From positions 3,472,001 to 3,536,000 of the forward strand of contig JAGVVL010000022.1 in the NCBI GenBank assembly GCA_018287875.1: 64,000 nucleotides of DNA, read 5' to 3'. The DNA comes from Nigrospora sphaerica. Its lineage: Eukaryota; Ascomycota; Sordariomycetes; Amphisphaeriales; Apiosporaceae. The position numbers were made by a program, and so were the translations under genes. This document shows positions 12,389 through 23,644 of this stretch, in pieces. The notes beneath the pieces were generated by a model. The model did not search any database. It was given only the letters and a program-made list of their open reading frames with translations, and was not told the origin of the DNA. The stretch's first letter is position 1. Each line of letters begins with the position of its first letter.

Positions 12389-15300
12389 TGGTAACGGGCG
12401 AGCGCCCTGGCCGGGCAGGCCTTTCGTGCAATGTCGCGAGCCGCGACCGCTCAAGGGGCGCTCATCCGACACCAGGGCGGCGTGGTGAGAAGGACAGATG
12501 CAGAGCCTCTTCTTCGGCTGGCAAGTGCCGACCGAGAGTGTTCGTCAGCATTGATGCTTCCTCGGCGGATGCAGGTGATCAGTAGAGGGGATAGATGAGG
12601 AGAGAATTACATGCGTCGGCGACGGCTGTGTTGCGGCAATGGAGACGGAACAGTCCATGGTTGGACAAGGGGTGGCTGTACGCAGCCTGCCGGCAGCGGG
12701 TGCCGCCTCGACTCTTGACCACCAACCGCACCGGTCGGCTAGGAAAGCGAGGGCGAGAGCGTCGCCGTCTGCTGCGCGCATTCGTCAGCGAGAATTCGGC
12801 AAGGGAGGCCAAGGGTGGAGCACGACGAGACCGGTGTGTGTGAGTGCGGGAGGTGCGTACGGGGGGTGGGTGGTCACGACGGAGAGCTACACGAGTGACG
12901 GCGCGGTGTTGCACGATTGTCGTCAGAACTGGGCACTACCCACATTGTGATGAAAAGAAATTGCTTGCAGGCCGGCTACGTAAACATACCCAGCTGGACC
13001 TGGGACCGGGGACGCTGTCACACTGTTAAGGGCAAGCGAGGCGACGTCGGGTCGGTCCTTGGGATTCCACTAGCAGATTGGATCGGCTGGACAGGCGGAA
13101 CGTATAGTCGAGGATGATGGGATGGGAACGACAGCGGCTGACCGGTTGGTAAAAAGCCGGCACGGTCACAGGATGGGTCAATCAGAGCGACGAATATGGA
13201 AATCCGGAGGAGAAGCCAGCGGATGGGGGTGGAAGGGCCGGAGGGGATGGGAAGATGGGACAACGGAAGACATGGGGGAGGGAAGGCGCTCTCCTCTCGT
13301 GCAACAACCTGGACTCGCAGACTTGCTTTTGTCATAAAAAAAAAGAACCCCTCATGGCCTCTGGGCCCAATCCAGCCCAGGCCGGCGTGCCATCTCCTTT
13401 TAATCCCTTCCATGCCGCGGCCAGCGTGTCCTGCCGCCGCACCTGTCATTTGGCATTTTCCAAAAGGTCTTGCACCTTATGTCCGTGGTGGAAGTGTGTG
13501 TTTAATGAGCTGCCTGCATGGCTGTCATGGCCAGCCCAAACGACGACGGCGGCGGAGGGGTCGTAGGTCGGCCGGGAGCAGGGCAGCGCCGCTGCGTGTG
13601 TGTGCATAGGACCACTATGGCGCATGGTATTTTACCTAGGTTCGGAGCTGAGCAAAGAAGTTTACCATGACCTTCAGGTTCCCAGGCCCGGCTAGCCTGT
13701 GTATGTACATGCATGCGTTCGTAGATACATAAGTAGCCCTATGTAGGCGGCTCCACGGGCAACTACACTGTGCAGCCACGGCAACCCCTGCGATGGCACC
13801 ATGTACTCTGCCGGGGGCCGCCAGGGCTGCCAGGGTCCAACAGCCCTGGGGTCCCAACCCGTCCCTCTGTTCCACCAAATGGTACTGTGATGTACTTCCG
13901 TAGGGAAGGGACGGCACGCAATCCGCAGGCGCCTGTAGGTACATACGAGAGCACAGGCAGCAAGCCGAGAGGTAAATGTGGGTGCCTATCAACCGGACAG
14001 ACAAGGGGTCGCCCGCCCGTCCACTGCTCCCCATCGTCGGGGCCATTAGCGCGTGTCCTGCCCGCGGGTCCTGAATGCCTACACAGTAGTACAGCTACGG
14101 TGGATTCTTGGTTCACTGGGAAATGCCTTGTAGGCACGGACAGTCAGTAGCTGGAGAGACATCCGTCCATGGGACACACAGGCATGGGATCCATTCATTC
14201 ATGCACTGGCTGACTACAGGGCTCCAAGGTCGGTTGTGTGCACGGTGGAGGATGCGATAGCTTGACCGCCGCCCCGCATTCTCGACCAGGGACTAGTTTA
14301 CTAGTGTCCGCCATCCCACGGATATAGAACTACACTTAATTGCACTTAGTTCCAACTACTTGACTTATTACTTGAGCCGCGCGCATGAGTCGTCGAGGTA
14401 GGGCCGCCAGCATTCGCTAACAGGGGCAACCAGGCAGTTTAAAAGTGGATGAAGGAAATGGCGCAGCGACGCCGACGGAGGGGGGGGGCTTCTTCGTCCT
14501 ACACTTCTTCGGGACTCTTTCTCTCCCTCTCCCTTCCTCCCGCCTCTCTCCGATGCGCAAAAATGGCAGGCCGACTGAAGGGTGGCGGAAACCGGGCTCA
14601 TGGGTCGCTCCCGGCTCGTCTCGGCACGCGGGAAAGCCTCACCCTACCGGGGGAAATGGCAAGAAATACGTTAAAAGACCACCCCTTTCCACGTCACCGC
14701 AACGTCACATCATGCTCGCTGCCCTGCCGTCGAGGCTCCCGTTGCTCATGCGTCGGAGCGCTTCTCTGCGCCAAGTAAGACAAAGAATACGGTGAAAGCT
14801 GCCGTGTGGGGTAGCCCGTCCAAGCATATTGTCCCCATGTATGCATAGGCCGGCAGCTCGCAAATCCCATGGCGGATGATGGGAGAAAGCCCGAGGTCGA
14901 GGCCATAACAGAATTGCATACCTCCATTCACTCACTAGCCCGCCCGTATCAGGTACCTGCTTCCACGGACAGGACAATCCACGCTCAGTCCCTGTACTGA
15001 GACACTCATCCGCTCAACTAGGTTGAGTGCCGATTACCTGGGTACCTCCCTCGTAGGTCGCCCGCTCTGTAGTTCGTAGCCGTTACAAAGATACGTCTGA
15101 AACTTCAAGAGGGCTATCAGGCCCACGGGCCAATGAAACAGACCCCTATGTGTTCCAGACATGATAACCACCCGCTATCTGGTTTCCAGAGTTTTAAAGG
15201 CTGCTGCAGCTGCACGCCTGCTTGCGCTCCCCATTCGACAGCATGGGCTTCTCTCGTAAGAACCGAGCCAACAGGACTTCATGAGCGGACATCCTCGACA

Positions 15301-16316
15301 ACCGCCCGCCCCCGGCGGAGCCATACCTCCGCTCACACTCTGCCGACACGTGGTCGGCACCTGTGTCCTTCATCGTGATTTGTCATATCTTAGTTCTTCT
15401 GCGATCGGCCGTTGAAAGTAGCCGCCGCCGCCGCCACGCCGGTCCCTATTGGGTGAGCAAAACGTCCAAGGGTGTACGATGGCGCTACCCGCTGCCGTCA
15501 CCAACGGTCGAGTTCTAGGCATCGAATCGGTCAAGCTGAGTGTTGGCTCGATAAAATCCGAGCGGTACCAGGCGGGCCGCTGTCCCTCCCTCTGTACGAC
15601 CAGCATCCTTGCTGTCGTCCCTGGGGCCGGGCCGAGGACCAAGCGCTTTAGTATCTTTCAGGTAGCGAGATCGCGTGTATAGCTAGCTGTACACTGGCGG
15701 GTGCCAATCCGCTAGCCTAATGTTTCTCTTACGATGGAACCCATAGTAGATTGCAAGGGACCTGCATCAACGGATCCCTCCGACCCACCAGCGGTAGGGC
15801 AAGTAGCTTGCCCGATGCGGGCGGACGATGCCTCTGCACCGTTGTCATATAACGTAGACGTGGGTAGTCCGTCCTCCTTCCGGAAGCAGGGGGTCCCTGT
15901 AAGTTGACCCCGGCAACATGCTGGTATAGCTGCTGGGCCTCCGTAACGCACAACATCCGGAGCGATGGTTATCGTGACCCTCATCTGTCCAATCGTCCAT
16001 GTAAGGCAGCCTCTGCCACCCCTACCTCATGGCAATTGCATATAATGCTGCCCGCCTATAGGGTATTGTCCTGTCGGCGCCTGACCGGTCTTCTGTCCGC
16101 ATCATTACTGCTTTCAGACAAGGCGCGTCCGTTGCGTCTACTTCTTTCCCTCGTCCTCCTCCTTCTCAACCCCCGGCTTCCCCTATCAGCCATCTTTCCA
16201 GGGTCGTGCCATGCTCTCTCCCCTCAAGTTCCTAGACGTCAAGGATCACTTCAGGTTTTCGAATGACCTTTTGACCGAGTTTTCTGGGCCTCACCGGTGC
16301 ATACCCCAGTCGCGAA
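12389..16316. other. 3.9 kb divergent intergenic region
   Basis: This lies between the divergently transcribed Zn2Cys6 regulator and the TauD-like dioxygenase, so it holds both promoters. It contains a G8 run near 14481-14488 and two ACTAGT boxes around 14292-14305. No coding frame with a recognisable domain was seen, nor any RNA gene or repeat family. Confidence 0.4.
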
Positions 16317-16323
16317 TATAAAA
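16317..16323 (+). promoter_or_regulatory. TATA box of the TauD-like gene
   Basis: TATAAAA lies 68 bp upstream of the chosen ATG at 16391, which supports that start. Confidence 0.5.
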
Positions 16324-16390
16324 GAAAGGAACCCACCCTAAACTCGGCCTCCTGTTCATCCCATTCCTTTCCTGGGGCGTCCGCTTCACC

Positions 16391-17918
16391 ATGACAGCTC
16401 CTACCCACCACCACTTCAACACGTCGATATCTCATTCAACCCATTATCCCGAGGAGTCCGGCCAAAACTCTCTCTCCAGGCCAAGCCCGCTCGGAAGTAT
16501 GAACCTGCCACGGGGGCTTCCTACGTATCTGGACGGGGCGTTTGCCTGGTCTGGATCTGGCTCTGAGCAAGCCGACTTCTATCATCTCTTGCTTGACGAA
16601 GACGATGTGCGCGAGGTCGAAAATGCCGTAGAAGCATTCAAAGGTGCGTGTCCTGGCCCTTTCACTGTATACCCGTATCCACCACAAGACGACTTACAAT
16701 ACAAAGAACTGGAGATGAACGGAGACGATGTCTCTCGAGAATTATTCCCCCTTCCCAGGCTCGAGAGCCGACTCGACAAGTGCGCTCTGGAAATCCACCA
16801 TGGCGCCGGATGGTGCGTGATCCGCGGTATCGACCCATGCAGGTACTCGGTCGAGGACAACGCCATCATCTATCTAGGAATTTCCAGCTACATAGGCGGC
16901 AAACGGGGACTTCAAGACGCGAAGGGGTCTATGCTCTGTATGTCTCAACTCTGCTACGGTACATGTACTCGAAACTAATGTGTCCAGCTCACGTCACCGA
17001 CTCCAAACTGTGGACAACGCCTTACGAAAAGCGTCACGGGATCCACACGAATAGGAGCTTGGTAAGCCTGCCCCTATTCTTGCGGCTTATCGGACTAACA
17101 GAGTACTCCAGCCATTTCACTGTGACATGGGATCGGACATCTTGTCGATCAACTTCAGGCGAACTGCGAAGGTCGGAGGTCGGCTTTGCATAGCCTCAGC
17201 GTCTGCCATCTACAATGATCTGGCTGTGTCAGACCCGTCTGTGATACAGACTCTGGCAACAGCAGATTGGCCGATACAAGCGTAGGTTTCTACACAAGTT
17301 TTCCCACTTTACAGTCGGCTAACCCTGTGACTTTCTGGCTTCAGGAGCCTGAATCAGAGACCTCCCTATACCCTCTCGCCACTTCTCGAGTACCACGATG
17401 GCAACTCCATGCTCTCCATGGATCCTGCCCGAATTGGACCGCGCGCCACAGTTCCGGGGAGGCGGCCGATACCTATACCGGCCCTTAGCTCGGAACAATG
17501 TCATGCTCTCCAAAGTGTGCAGGAATCAGCGCGACGACACCAGCTGTGCCTGGAGAACCAGCCTGGCGATATGGTGTACCTCAACAGCTGGAACACCCTG
17601 CATGCCCGTGAGGCCTATCAAGACGGCGAAACATGGTCACGTCACCTGATCCGGCTTTGGCTGCACAACGAAACCCTCGGTTGGTCAGTACCACCCAGCA
17701 TGAAGATGCCGTGGGACTCGGCATTTGGGGACAAGGCCAAGAAGGTCATCAACCGCAACTATCCACTTGCGCCAATGCCGGTGTACATGGAGTCACGGTA
17801 CACAAACAACACGGCAGCATTTGTTCCCGACGATGACGACCTCGATGATGATCAGGAACAGCCGGGGGAAACGGAGGAGGAAACCGCTACAAGCAGCAAG
17901 TGTGTGGCTATGGAGTAG
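16391..17918 (+). CDS. TauD/TfdA-like Fe(II)/2-oxoglutarate-dependent dioxygenase
   Basis: The five-exon model is join(16391..16643, 16707..16937, 16988..17061, 17112..17281, 17345..17918), 433 aa, with introns of 50-63 nt and all frames continuous. Exon 4 opens with PFHCDMGSD, providing the iron ligands His189 and Asp191. The distal ligand is His329 in NSWNTLHAREAYQDG, and Arg346 in RHLIRLWLHN fits the 2-oxoglutarate anchor. Upstream GAGWCVIRGIDP and NAIIYLGISSYIGG match the N-terminal half of fungal TauD-like proteins. The C-terminus ends in an acidic run (PDDDDLDDDQEQPGETEEE). Members hydroxylate small molecules with O2 and 2-oxoglutarate, releasing succinate and CO2; the substrate cannot be inferred. 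The gene stands alone, followed by a 3.7 kb gene-free, AT-richer stretch. Confidence 0.88.
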
Positions 17919-20900
17919 CATGAGGGGGTAGCCTCGAGATACCCAGATGTTGAGTGATAAAAAGGGGTCTACACTTCGATGATGGCATTTCGGGTGAGCT
18001 TCGTTTTGTCCTTTCTATTTGGCGCAATATGATTTCTACGGCATTCTTCAACATACTGGACTGAGACAGCCATCGACGAGACCCAATAGGCCATGCTTGG
18101 GTCAGAATTTCTGGCGGAATAGGTGCTCAGTAACTCGGTCCCTTATCCGTAGTAATTGACTATTTCTTTCAATCGATATGTAAAGTACGGCTTAGGAGCT
18201 GCCTATTTCTATCACTGCTTATTGCACGTCGACTTATTATCGCGCCCTGGGGGGCGATGTTCCTTCCATAAAGGACTTCTTAAACATTTACGGGTGTTGA
18301 ACAGTGCCTTGATACCAATACACGCGCTATTTGTAGAGTCTGAGACGCGGATCTGACAGGCTTATTAGCTAGGCTGTTCCCGTCAGCCTCCTTCCAGAGG
18401 TCTGTATACGCTTACGGAAAAATAAACTAGCATAAACCTAGGAGACGGTTAAACCAGAGCGCTACGGTCTGTATGCAGTCTGCAAGCCTACGGAATCTAG
18501 ATATAAATACAGAGTAGTCGGGCGCGAATGTCAAGCGTCGCAGGAATGTTGGACCAAAGTAGTGATTTTTCCTGCTCGAGTTAGGCGAAAAACATGGGTA
18601 TTATTTACATGGTTGTTGATTCGACTATAATTCTACTATCGAGTGGCGTGTTTCTGAGGATGGAAATGTACCATCGCCGCCCTATTTCCAATATCAGTGC
18701 AAAAGAAAAACCACAGATATAGTGCAAAATCTATCAATAGACTGCAGAAAAGGAAGGCGAGTTACCTAGCCGCTTCCCACTTTGAAAAATGACTAAAAAT
18801 AATCTTGGATAGCATGACAGTTGTGACGTTAAGACTTTGGATGCTGGTGTCTTGCATATCAGCCGCTTCATCAATATTTTATGAAATGCGGCAACGATGA
18901 AGATTGATACACTATTTAGGAGTAGTCACATTGAATTACATACATTTCGAGCTCAAGTGGAAAGTACCCTCATAAGTATGATCACTTTACCATGAAGTCT
19001 TGCTGACATGGCTTTATTTATGTCCTGCTCCGTGCCGGCCCTTCTAGACTATCATGTATTCCTTCTCAGCCCACAATGGCCTGACATAAAATGCCATTCG
19101 TAGGAATTCTTTCTGATGAACAATTTCTATGGTAGCCTTGAAACTTGGTTCACCATGGGTGGAACCGGGCTAGTGAATGTAAGCCTTGCCCAGACTGTCC
19201 GCCAGACTTGAGCTCTTGGCTCTTGAAATGACCCACCAACGCCTAATCCTCACCTGATATGTACAAAATTGCTGGTCCGTGGCCTGTCAGAACCCAACCT
19301 GGTCTGAGAAGAATAGGAAACCTCCAGCCCTTGCCTTTCATGGGCTCTAGGAGTTCCTTGCGAGGCACGTTTAAATACCAGATTCGTCGGGCGGCAGCCG
19401 AATCTGTGGCTCATAACGTGCTCCTCGGGCTACCTCACCCTCTTCTATTTCAATGCAGCAAGGAGTCACGTTTCTTGCAAAGTATAAGGACAGCCTGGGT
19501 TGTACGTAGTGAAGTGCTCAAAGTGAAACTTAAGGTCGCGTCGAAGTCAGCCCAACCGCACCAGGGAAGAGATACTTGACAGGCAGGAGTCATGAAGATG
19601 GGTGCTACGGTCCCTTACCTACGGGGTGAGAGATACCGATAGTATTTGAAGTCAAATGGACACATTCATCTTTATACAAAGAACCCACCGTTGACGATGA
19701 TTTGGGAGGGCAGCATCGAGAATTTAAGAATGACGTAAGGATTGATTTGCTCAGGACCGGGCAGAGACCTTCTGGAATTACGAAAATATAAATCTATACC
19801 ACAGAGCAGGCGGTGCAGCTTCAATTCACCGGAAGATGAGAAACACGGGGTTTAGTGAAAGTGCGGCCCGCGAACACTGTCCAAGGACCTGAATGTTAGC
19901 GAAGAAAGGAATCTTTCAGTATTCCCTGTTTCCTACGCAAGGGAGTGTTAAGCACCACTGTTCAAATGTACTAAACTTTGGTAGCCTTTTGAAAATAGAC
20001 TGGGCGGTAGGCCCAGTTACTTTCGGGCATCTGTAGGAACCATCGTTGACTTTAACGGTGCCCTATAGTGGCTTCGTCCTACCGCTCGAGAGGCGGTATA
20101 TTCAGGGATGGATGGTCGCATCTAAGAATATCTTTGATACTCAAACAGGCGCAAAACATGTGGTTGAGTACCCTGCACTCGTGCTTGGGAAGCTAAGGGT
20201 ACTGACTGCCAGATCTGCCATCGGTTTCCAAATTTCTAGTCTGAAGCTAGGTCTATAACAAAGTGTAGGCTGGGAAGAAGATGGATGAGAGATGGAGAGA
20301 AAAAGCCGAATTCGTCATTTCCAGGGGTACTGGAGACGCTCAGCTTCTTCTCAACGCGTCTTGATTTATAACAGTGAACATTCGCCTCCTTTCTCCCCGT
20401 ACGTTGAACGTACAAAGTCTGGATCCCCGTGAGAGCTAGCAGACCAAGGACCGTTCATTGACGCCGATGAAAAAACACTTCGTAGAGTGGCGCGGAATTC
20501 TTACACTTACTCGAAGCCGGCCTACGCAACTTGGATGTCGGTCATTCTGCACCAGCCTCGGCTTCGGCTAGAGACATGGCGACTCCGCGACCAAGCCCTG
20601 TGGATGTTCTCGAGTGATGACAACGCGAAGAAATTGCACGTTATCCCTCTTCACATGACCAGAAGTGCCAGGACAGTGCCAGCCAGCGCCTCGGCGCCGG
20701 AGGCTCTTGGCTGCTTTCCGCGTTCACCCGAACGAATAGGTACTCGGCTTCCCCAGTGTACCACAGAGCAGTGATAACAGGTGCAAGAAAAGGAAAGGCG
20801 GCCGGTGCCTCGCGCACCGAGTCATGGTGGAGAAGACCGGTAGATATGAGTTGCGAATCGGAGGGGGGCCGGGGCTTGCACGTTTGTGACAGGTTGTCTC

Positions 20901-21611
20901 GGAAAATATGGATGGAAAAGGCAACGCTCACGAATGGAATTTGAAACGGAGAATGCACAGCGCCACCGAGATGATCTGGTGGGGGGAAACGTATTCCTGC
21001 ATGTTTGCTTCTGCTCGATGATCAAAAGGTGGTGTGAAGCGGGAAGCAAAAGAAATGGTACGGGCAAAAAGGTGGTCAGGCGGTGTTGAAAGCGGGCATG
21101 GCCACACTTACCGTTACTGAGGACGGGACGGGACGGATGGGGAGCCTGTTCATGTTCAGTACGTGTAATCGATATGGGATACGGGGCTACTACTTGTGAA
21201 GGTTGTAGGTATCAAGGTACTGCTAATCCGCGATAAGACACCTGGCCCTCCCGCTTATCGGACACGCAGCTGTGCAGCCGCGGCGGATGAGGGCGCTAAA
21301 AGTCGGGATCTGGCTGCGGTGTCCTTTACCGGTACTGGACTTTTTGGAGACAGCGAAGCGGAACGAGCGCCCAACCCAACAACGTTTGTGATACCCCCCA
21401 TCTTCTTCCCGAGCGGTGCTTTTCCACCCTTTGTTTCTGCGAGTAAACTGCTCCTCGCCGCGAAAAGAACAATCAACTCCAACCGATCCGACGCGGCCCC
21501 GGTTTCTACGCTGCATCGGCTGCCCCTCCCAGCCCCATCGCCCGCTTGCGACAGCCGCTCCTCGACGTGACGCCCTTCCCGCCGTCCCGTCTCTTCCCAC
21601 CGCCGCCCACC
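17919..21611. other. 3.7 kb AT-richer gene desert
   Basis: From about 17.95 to 20.5 kb the sequence is visibly richer in A/T and TpA steps than the rest of the window. Open frames are short and stop codons frequent in all frames. It may be an old element altered by repeat-induced point mutation, or simply relaxed intergenic DNA; no terminal repeats or transposase motifs were recognised. The last 500 bp, leading to Sec72, returns to normal composition. Confidence 0.45.
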
Positions 21612-22238
21612 ATGGCCGACGTGGAGTACTTCGACCTCCTGCCGCTCGGCATCGACCCGCAGACCAAGGCGATCACGGCGAACCCGGCGACCAAGGCGCT
21701 GACGGCGGAGCTCGAGCACCTCAACGCGCTGCACCGCAACCTGCTGACGCTCGAGACGCCGCTGCAGATACCGCCGCCGCCCATACCCGTGAACCCGAAG
21801 CGGTCGGCGCAGGTGACGAAGCTGCGCGACTCGGGCAACGACCTGTACCGCAAGGGCAAATACGACGAGGCCGTCAAGATGTACGGCGTCGGCCTCACCG
21901 TGGCCCTCAGCCGCCCGCTCTGGGAGCCCCAGGGCCTCGTGCGCGAGGAGATCGCCGCCCTCTACGCCAACCGCGCCCAGGCCCACATGGCCATGCAGAA
22001 CTGGCCCGACGGTGCCGTCGACGCCGAGACGAGCGTCGAGGCCAAGCGCGGCGGCAACGCGAAGGCCTGGTGGCGCCGCGGCAAGTGCCTGCTAGAGATG
22101 GGCCGCTTCGAGGAGGCCCGCGACTGGGTCGGCCGCGGCCTCGAGGTCGAGGGCGAGGAGGCCGACCTGCAGGCCCTCCTGGCCGAGATCGTCGCCAAGC
22201 TCGAGAAGAGCCACGAGGCCGAGAACGAGAAGGCGTAG
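21612..22238 (+). CDS. sec72: Sec72-like subunit of the ER post-translational translocon
   Basis: An intronless frame of 208 aa starts at CACC-ATG (21612). The opening YFDLLPLGIDPQTKAITANP and the IPVNPKRSAQVTKLRDSGND segment are characteristic of fungal Sec72. They are followed by tetratricopeptide repeats at about residues 75-185 (GNDLYRKGKYDEAVKMY, LYANRAQAHMAMQNW, AWWRRGKCLLEMGRFEEA). In yeast, Sec72 joins Sec62, Sec63 and Sec71 on the cytosolic face of the ER, where its TPR domain receives Hsp70-bound secretory precursors. No membrane segment is present, as expected since Sec71 anchors it. Codon use is strongly G/C-ending, as in the other housekeeping genes here. Confidence 0.88.
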   Translation: MADVEYFDLLPLGIDPQTKAITANPATKALTAELEHLNALHRNLLTLETPLQIPPPPIPVNPKRSAQVTKLRDSGNDLYRKGKYDEAVKMYGVGLTVALSRPLWEPQGLVREEIAALYANRAQAHMAMQNWPDGAVDAETSVEAKRGGNAKAWWRRGKCLLEMGRFEEARDWVGRGLEVEGEEADLQALLAEIVAKLEKSHEAENEKA

Positions 22239-23269
22239 GCCACCACCGCCGGACTATGCGGATCAATGGAGAAGCACGCGTCAGCAGCGAGGCTCTTGGG
22301 GGAACAATCACAGGACGTCGCCTCCCAGGCAAAAATCACCGCTCCGCTGCGCCACAGGAAGCAGCCGCTCTACGCGAGACAAGTTTGCGCTTGGGATGTT
22401 TAGCTACCACAAGACGTAGCTCACGGCGTTTGGATCATAGGGTTTGCTTGCGGCATAATCATAAATTAGGCGTTATAACAAACCATGGCTCTTTTACCAG
22501 CTCCGTCCTAGAGTGAAACGCTTGGCTGACAAGTATCGTGGTTCCCTCCGGCAATCACCACACCACACTACAATCATAAAACCACATCGTCTTCATAGCA
22601 GGCGAGGCAGTAACTTCGTGGATATTTGGGATATATTCTTTTTGTGCAACCCGTATGAACCGAACGCCTACACTGTGATCTCATCCCTGCCGGGCCTCTG
22701 CGGCCACCAACAGGGCCAACATTCCATTGCGCGCCCGTCGAGCGACGCACGCCCAACATGCGACAGCGCATGACGTATAATCCTCTCAACGCCAGCCGTG
22801 CATCAGGGGTGAAGAACATACATGCATGCGGCCAGCCAGCCACCAAAAGCCGCCTGGCCATCGCGCCAAGATGCCAAAAGCCCGGCGCTTGGGGTATCCG
22901 GCAAGGTCGTCCGTGGCGCGGGCAGGGCAGGCTAAAAGGGAACCCTCTAGGCTATGCACCTCTCGAACACGGCCCCCTGCTGTCTCTTTTCGCCCACCCG
23001 AGGCTGCTCGCCGTTAACTAAGCCAGACGGCACGGCCGCCGCCAGGATGCCCCAAGCTGAGGAACCAGGCGCGTCCTCCCCTTCTCAAGCATCTCCTGGG
23101 GTATATAGCTCGAGAGTATCCCTGCCTCTCCTTTATTCGTCCTCTCGTTCTCTTTCGTTTCGTCAATCATCTGGCGTCGCTGCCACCGCGCAAGCACCTC
23201 GTCCATCGCCAGACCAGCCACAATGAGGATGCAACGGGCGGCCGGGGGCAGCCACACGGCGGGGCCGCT
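22239..23269. other. Intergenic spacer between converging genes
   Basis: About 1 kb lies between the Sec72 stop and the stop of the small minus-strand gene. The first part (22400-22620) is AT-rich and probably holds 3' ends. No gene was seen. Confidence 0.4.
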
Positions 23270-23644
23270 CTAGGCCTGGGTCTGGATCTCGGTGCTGGGC
23301 TTCTCGCTGATGGACTTCTGGGCCGTGTTCTTGCGGGGCCGCATGACAGCGTCCTGGCTCGACATGCGGCGGTCCAGGGCGCGCTCCAGTTTGGCACCGA
23401 GGGCGAGCTTGGACATGTTGGCCGTCTTCTCCTCGGACAGGACGACGCGCTGCTGCGAAAGGGCCTTGTTCTCCATGCGGACGAGGCCCGTCTCGATGTT
23501 CTGAATCTCGGCGTGGCGGCTGTCATCGGACTGCACCGTCGCCATCGAGGGGGCCCGCATGCTGTACTGGCTGAACCGAACCGAGGCTCGGGGCGTTGAT
23601 GCTGCCTTTGCGAAGGAAAACAGGGGGTCAGCGACTTTGGCCAT
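23270..23644 (-). CDS. Small conserved-looking protein of unknown function
   Basis: An intronless frame of 124 aa starts at ATG 23644 (MAKVADPLFSFAKAAS). It has a short helical start, a Ser/Arg-rich segment (TPRASVRFSQYSMRAPSM), a probable amphipathic helix around HAEIQNIETGLVRMENKALS, a second helical stretch SKLALGAKLERALDRRM and a basic tail. Third positions are strongly G/C, which supports real coding. No catalytic motif, signal peptide or membrane helix is visible, and I do not recognise the family. A short upstream ATG exon near 23815-23860 with a GTACGT donor could add a few N-terminal residues. Confidence 0.65.
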   Translation of the reverse strand: MAKVADPLFSFAKAASTPRASVRFSQYSMRAPSMATVQSDDSRHAEIQNIETGLVRMENKALSQQRVVLSEEKTANMSKLALGAKLERALDRRMSSQDAVMRPRKNTAQKSISEKPSTEIQTQA

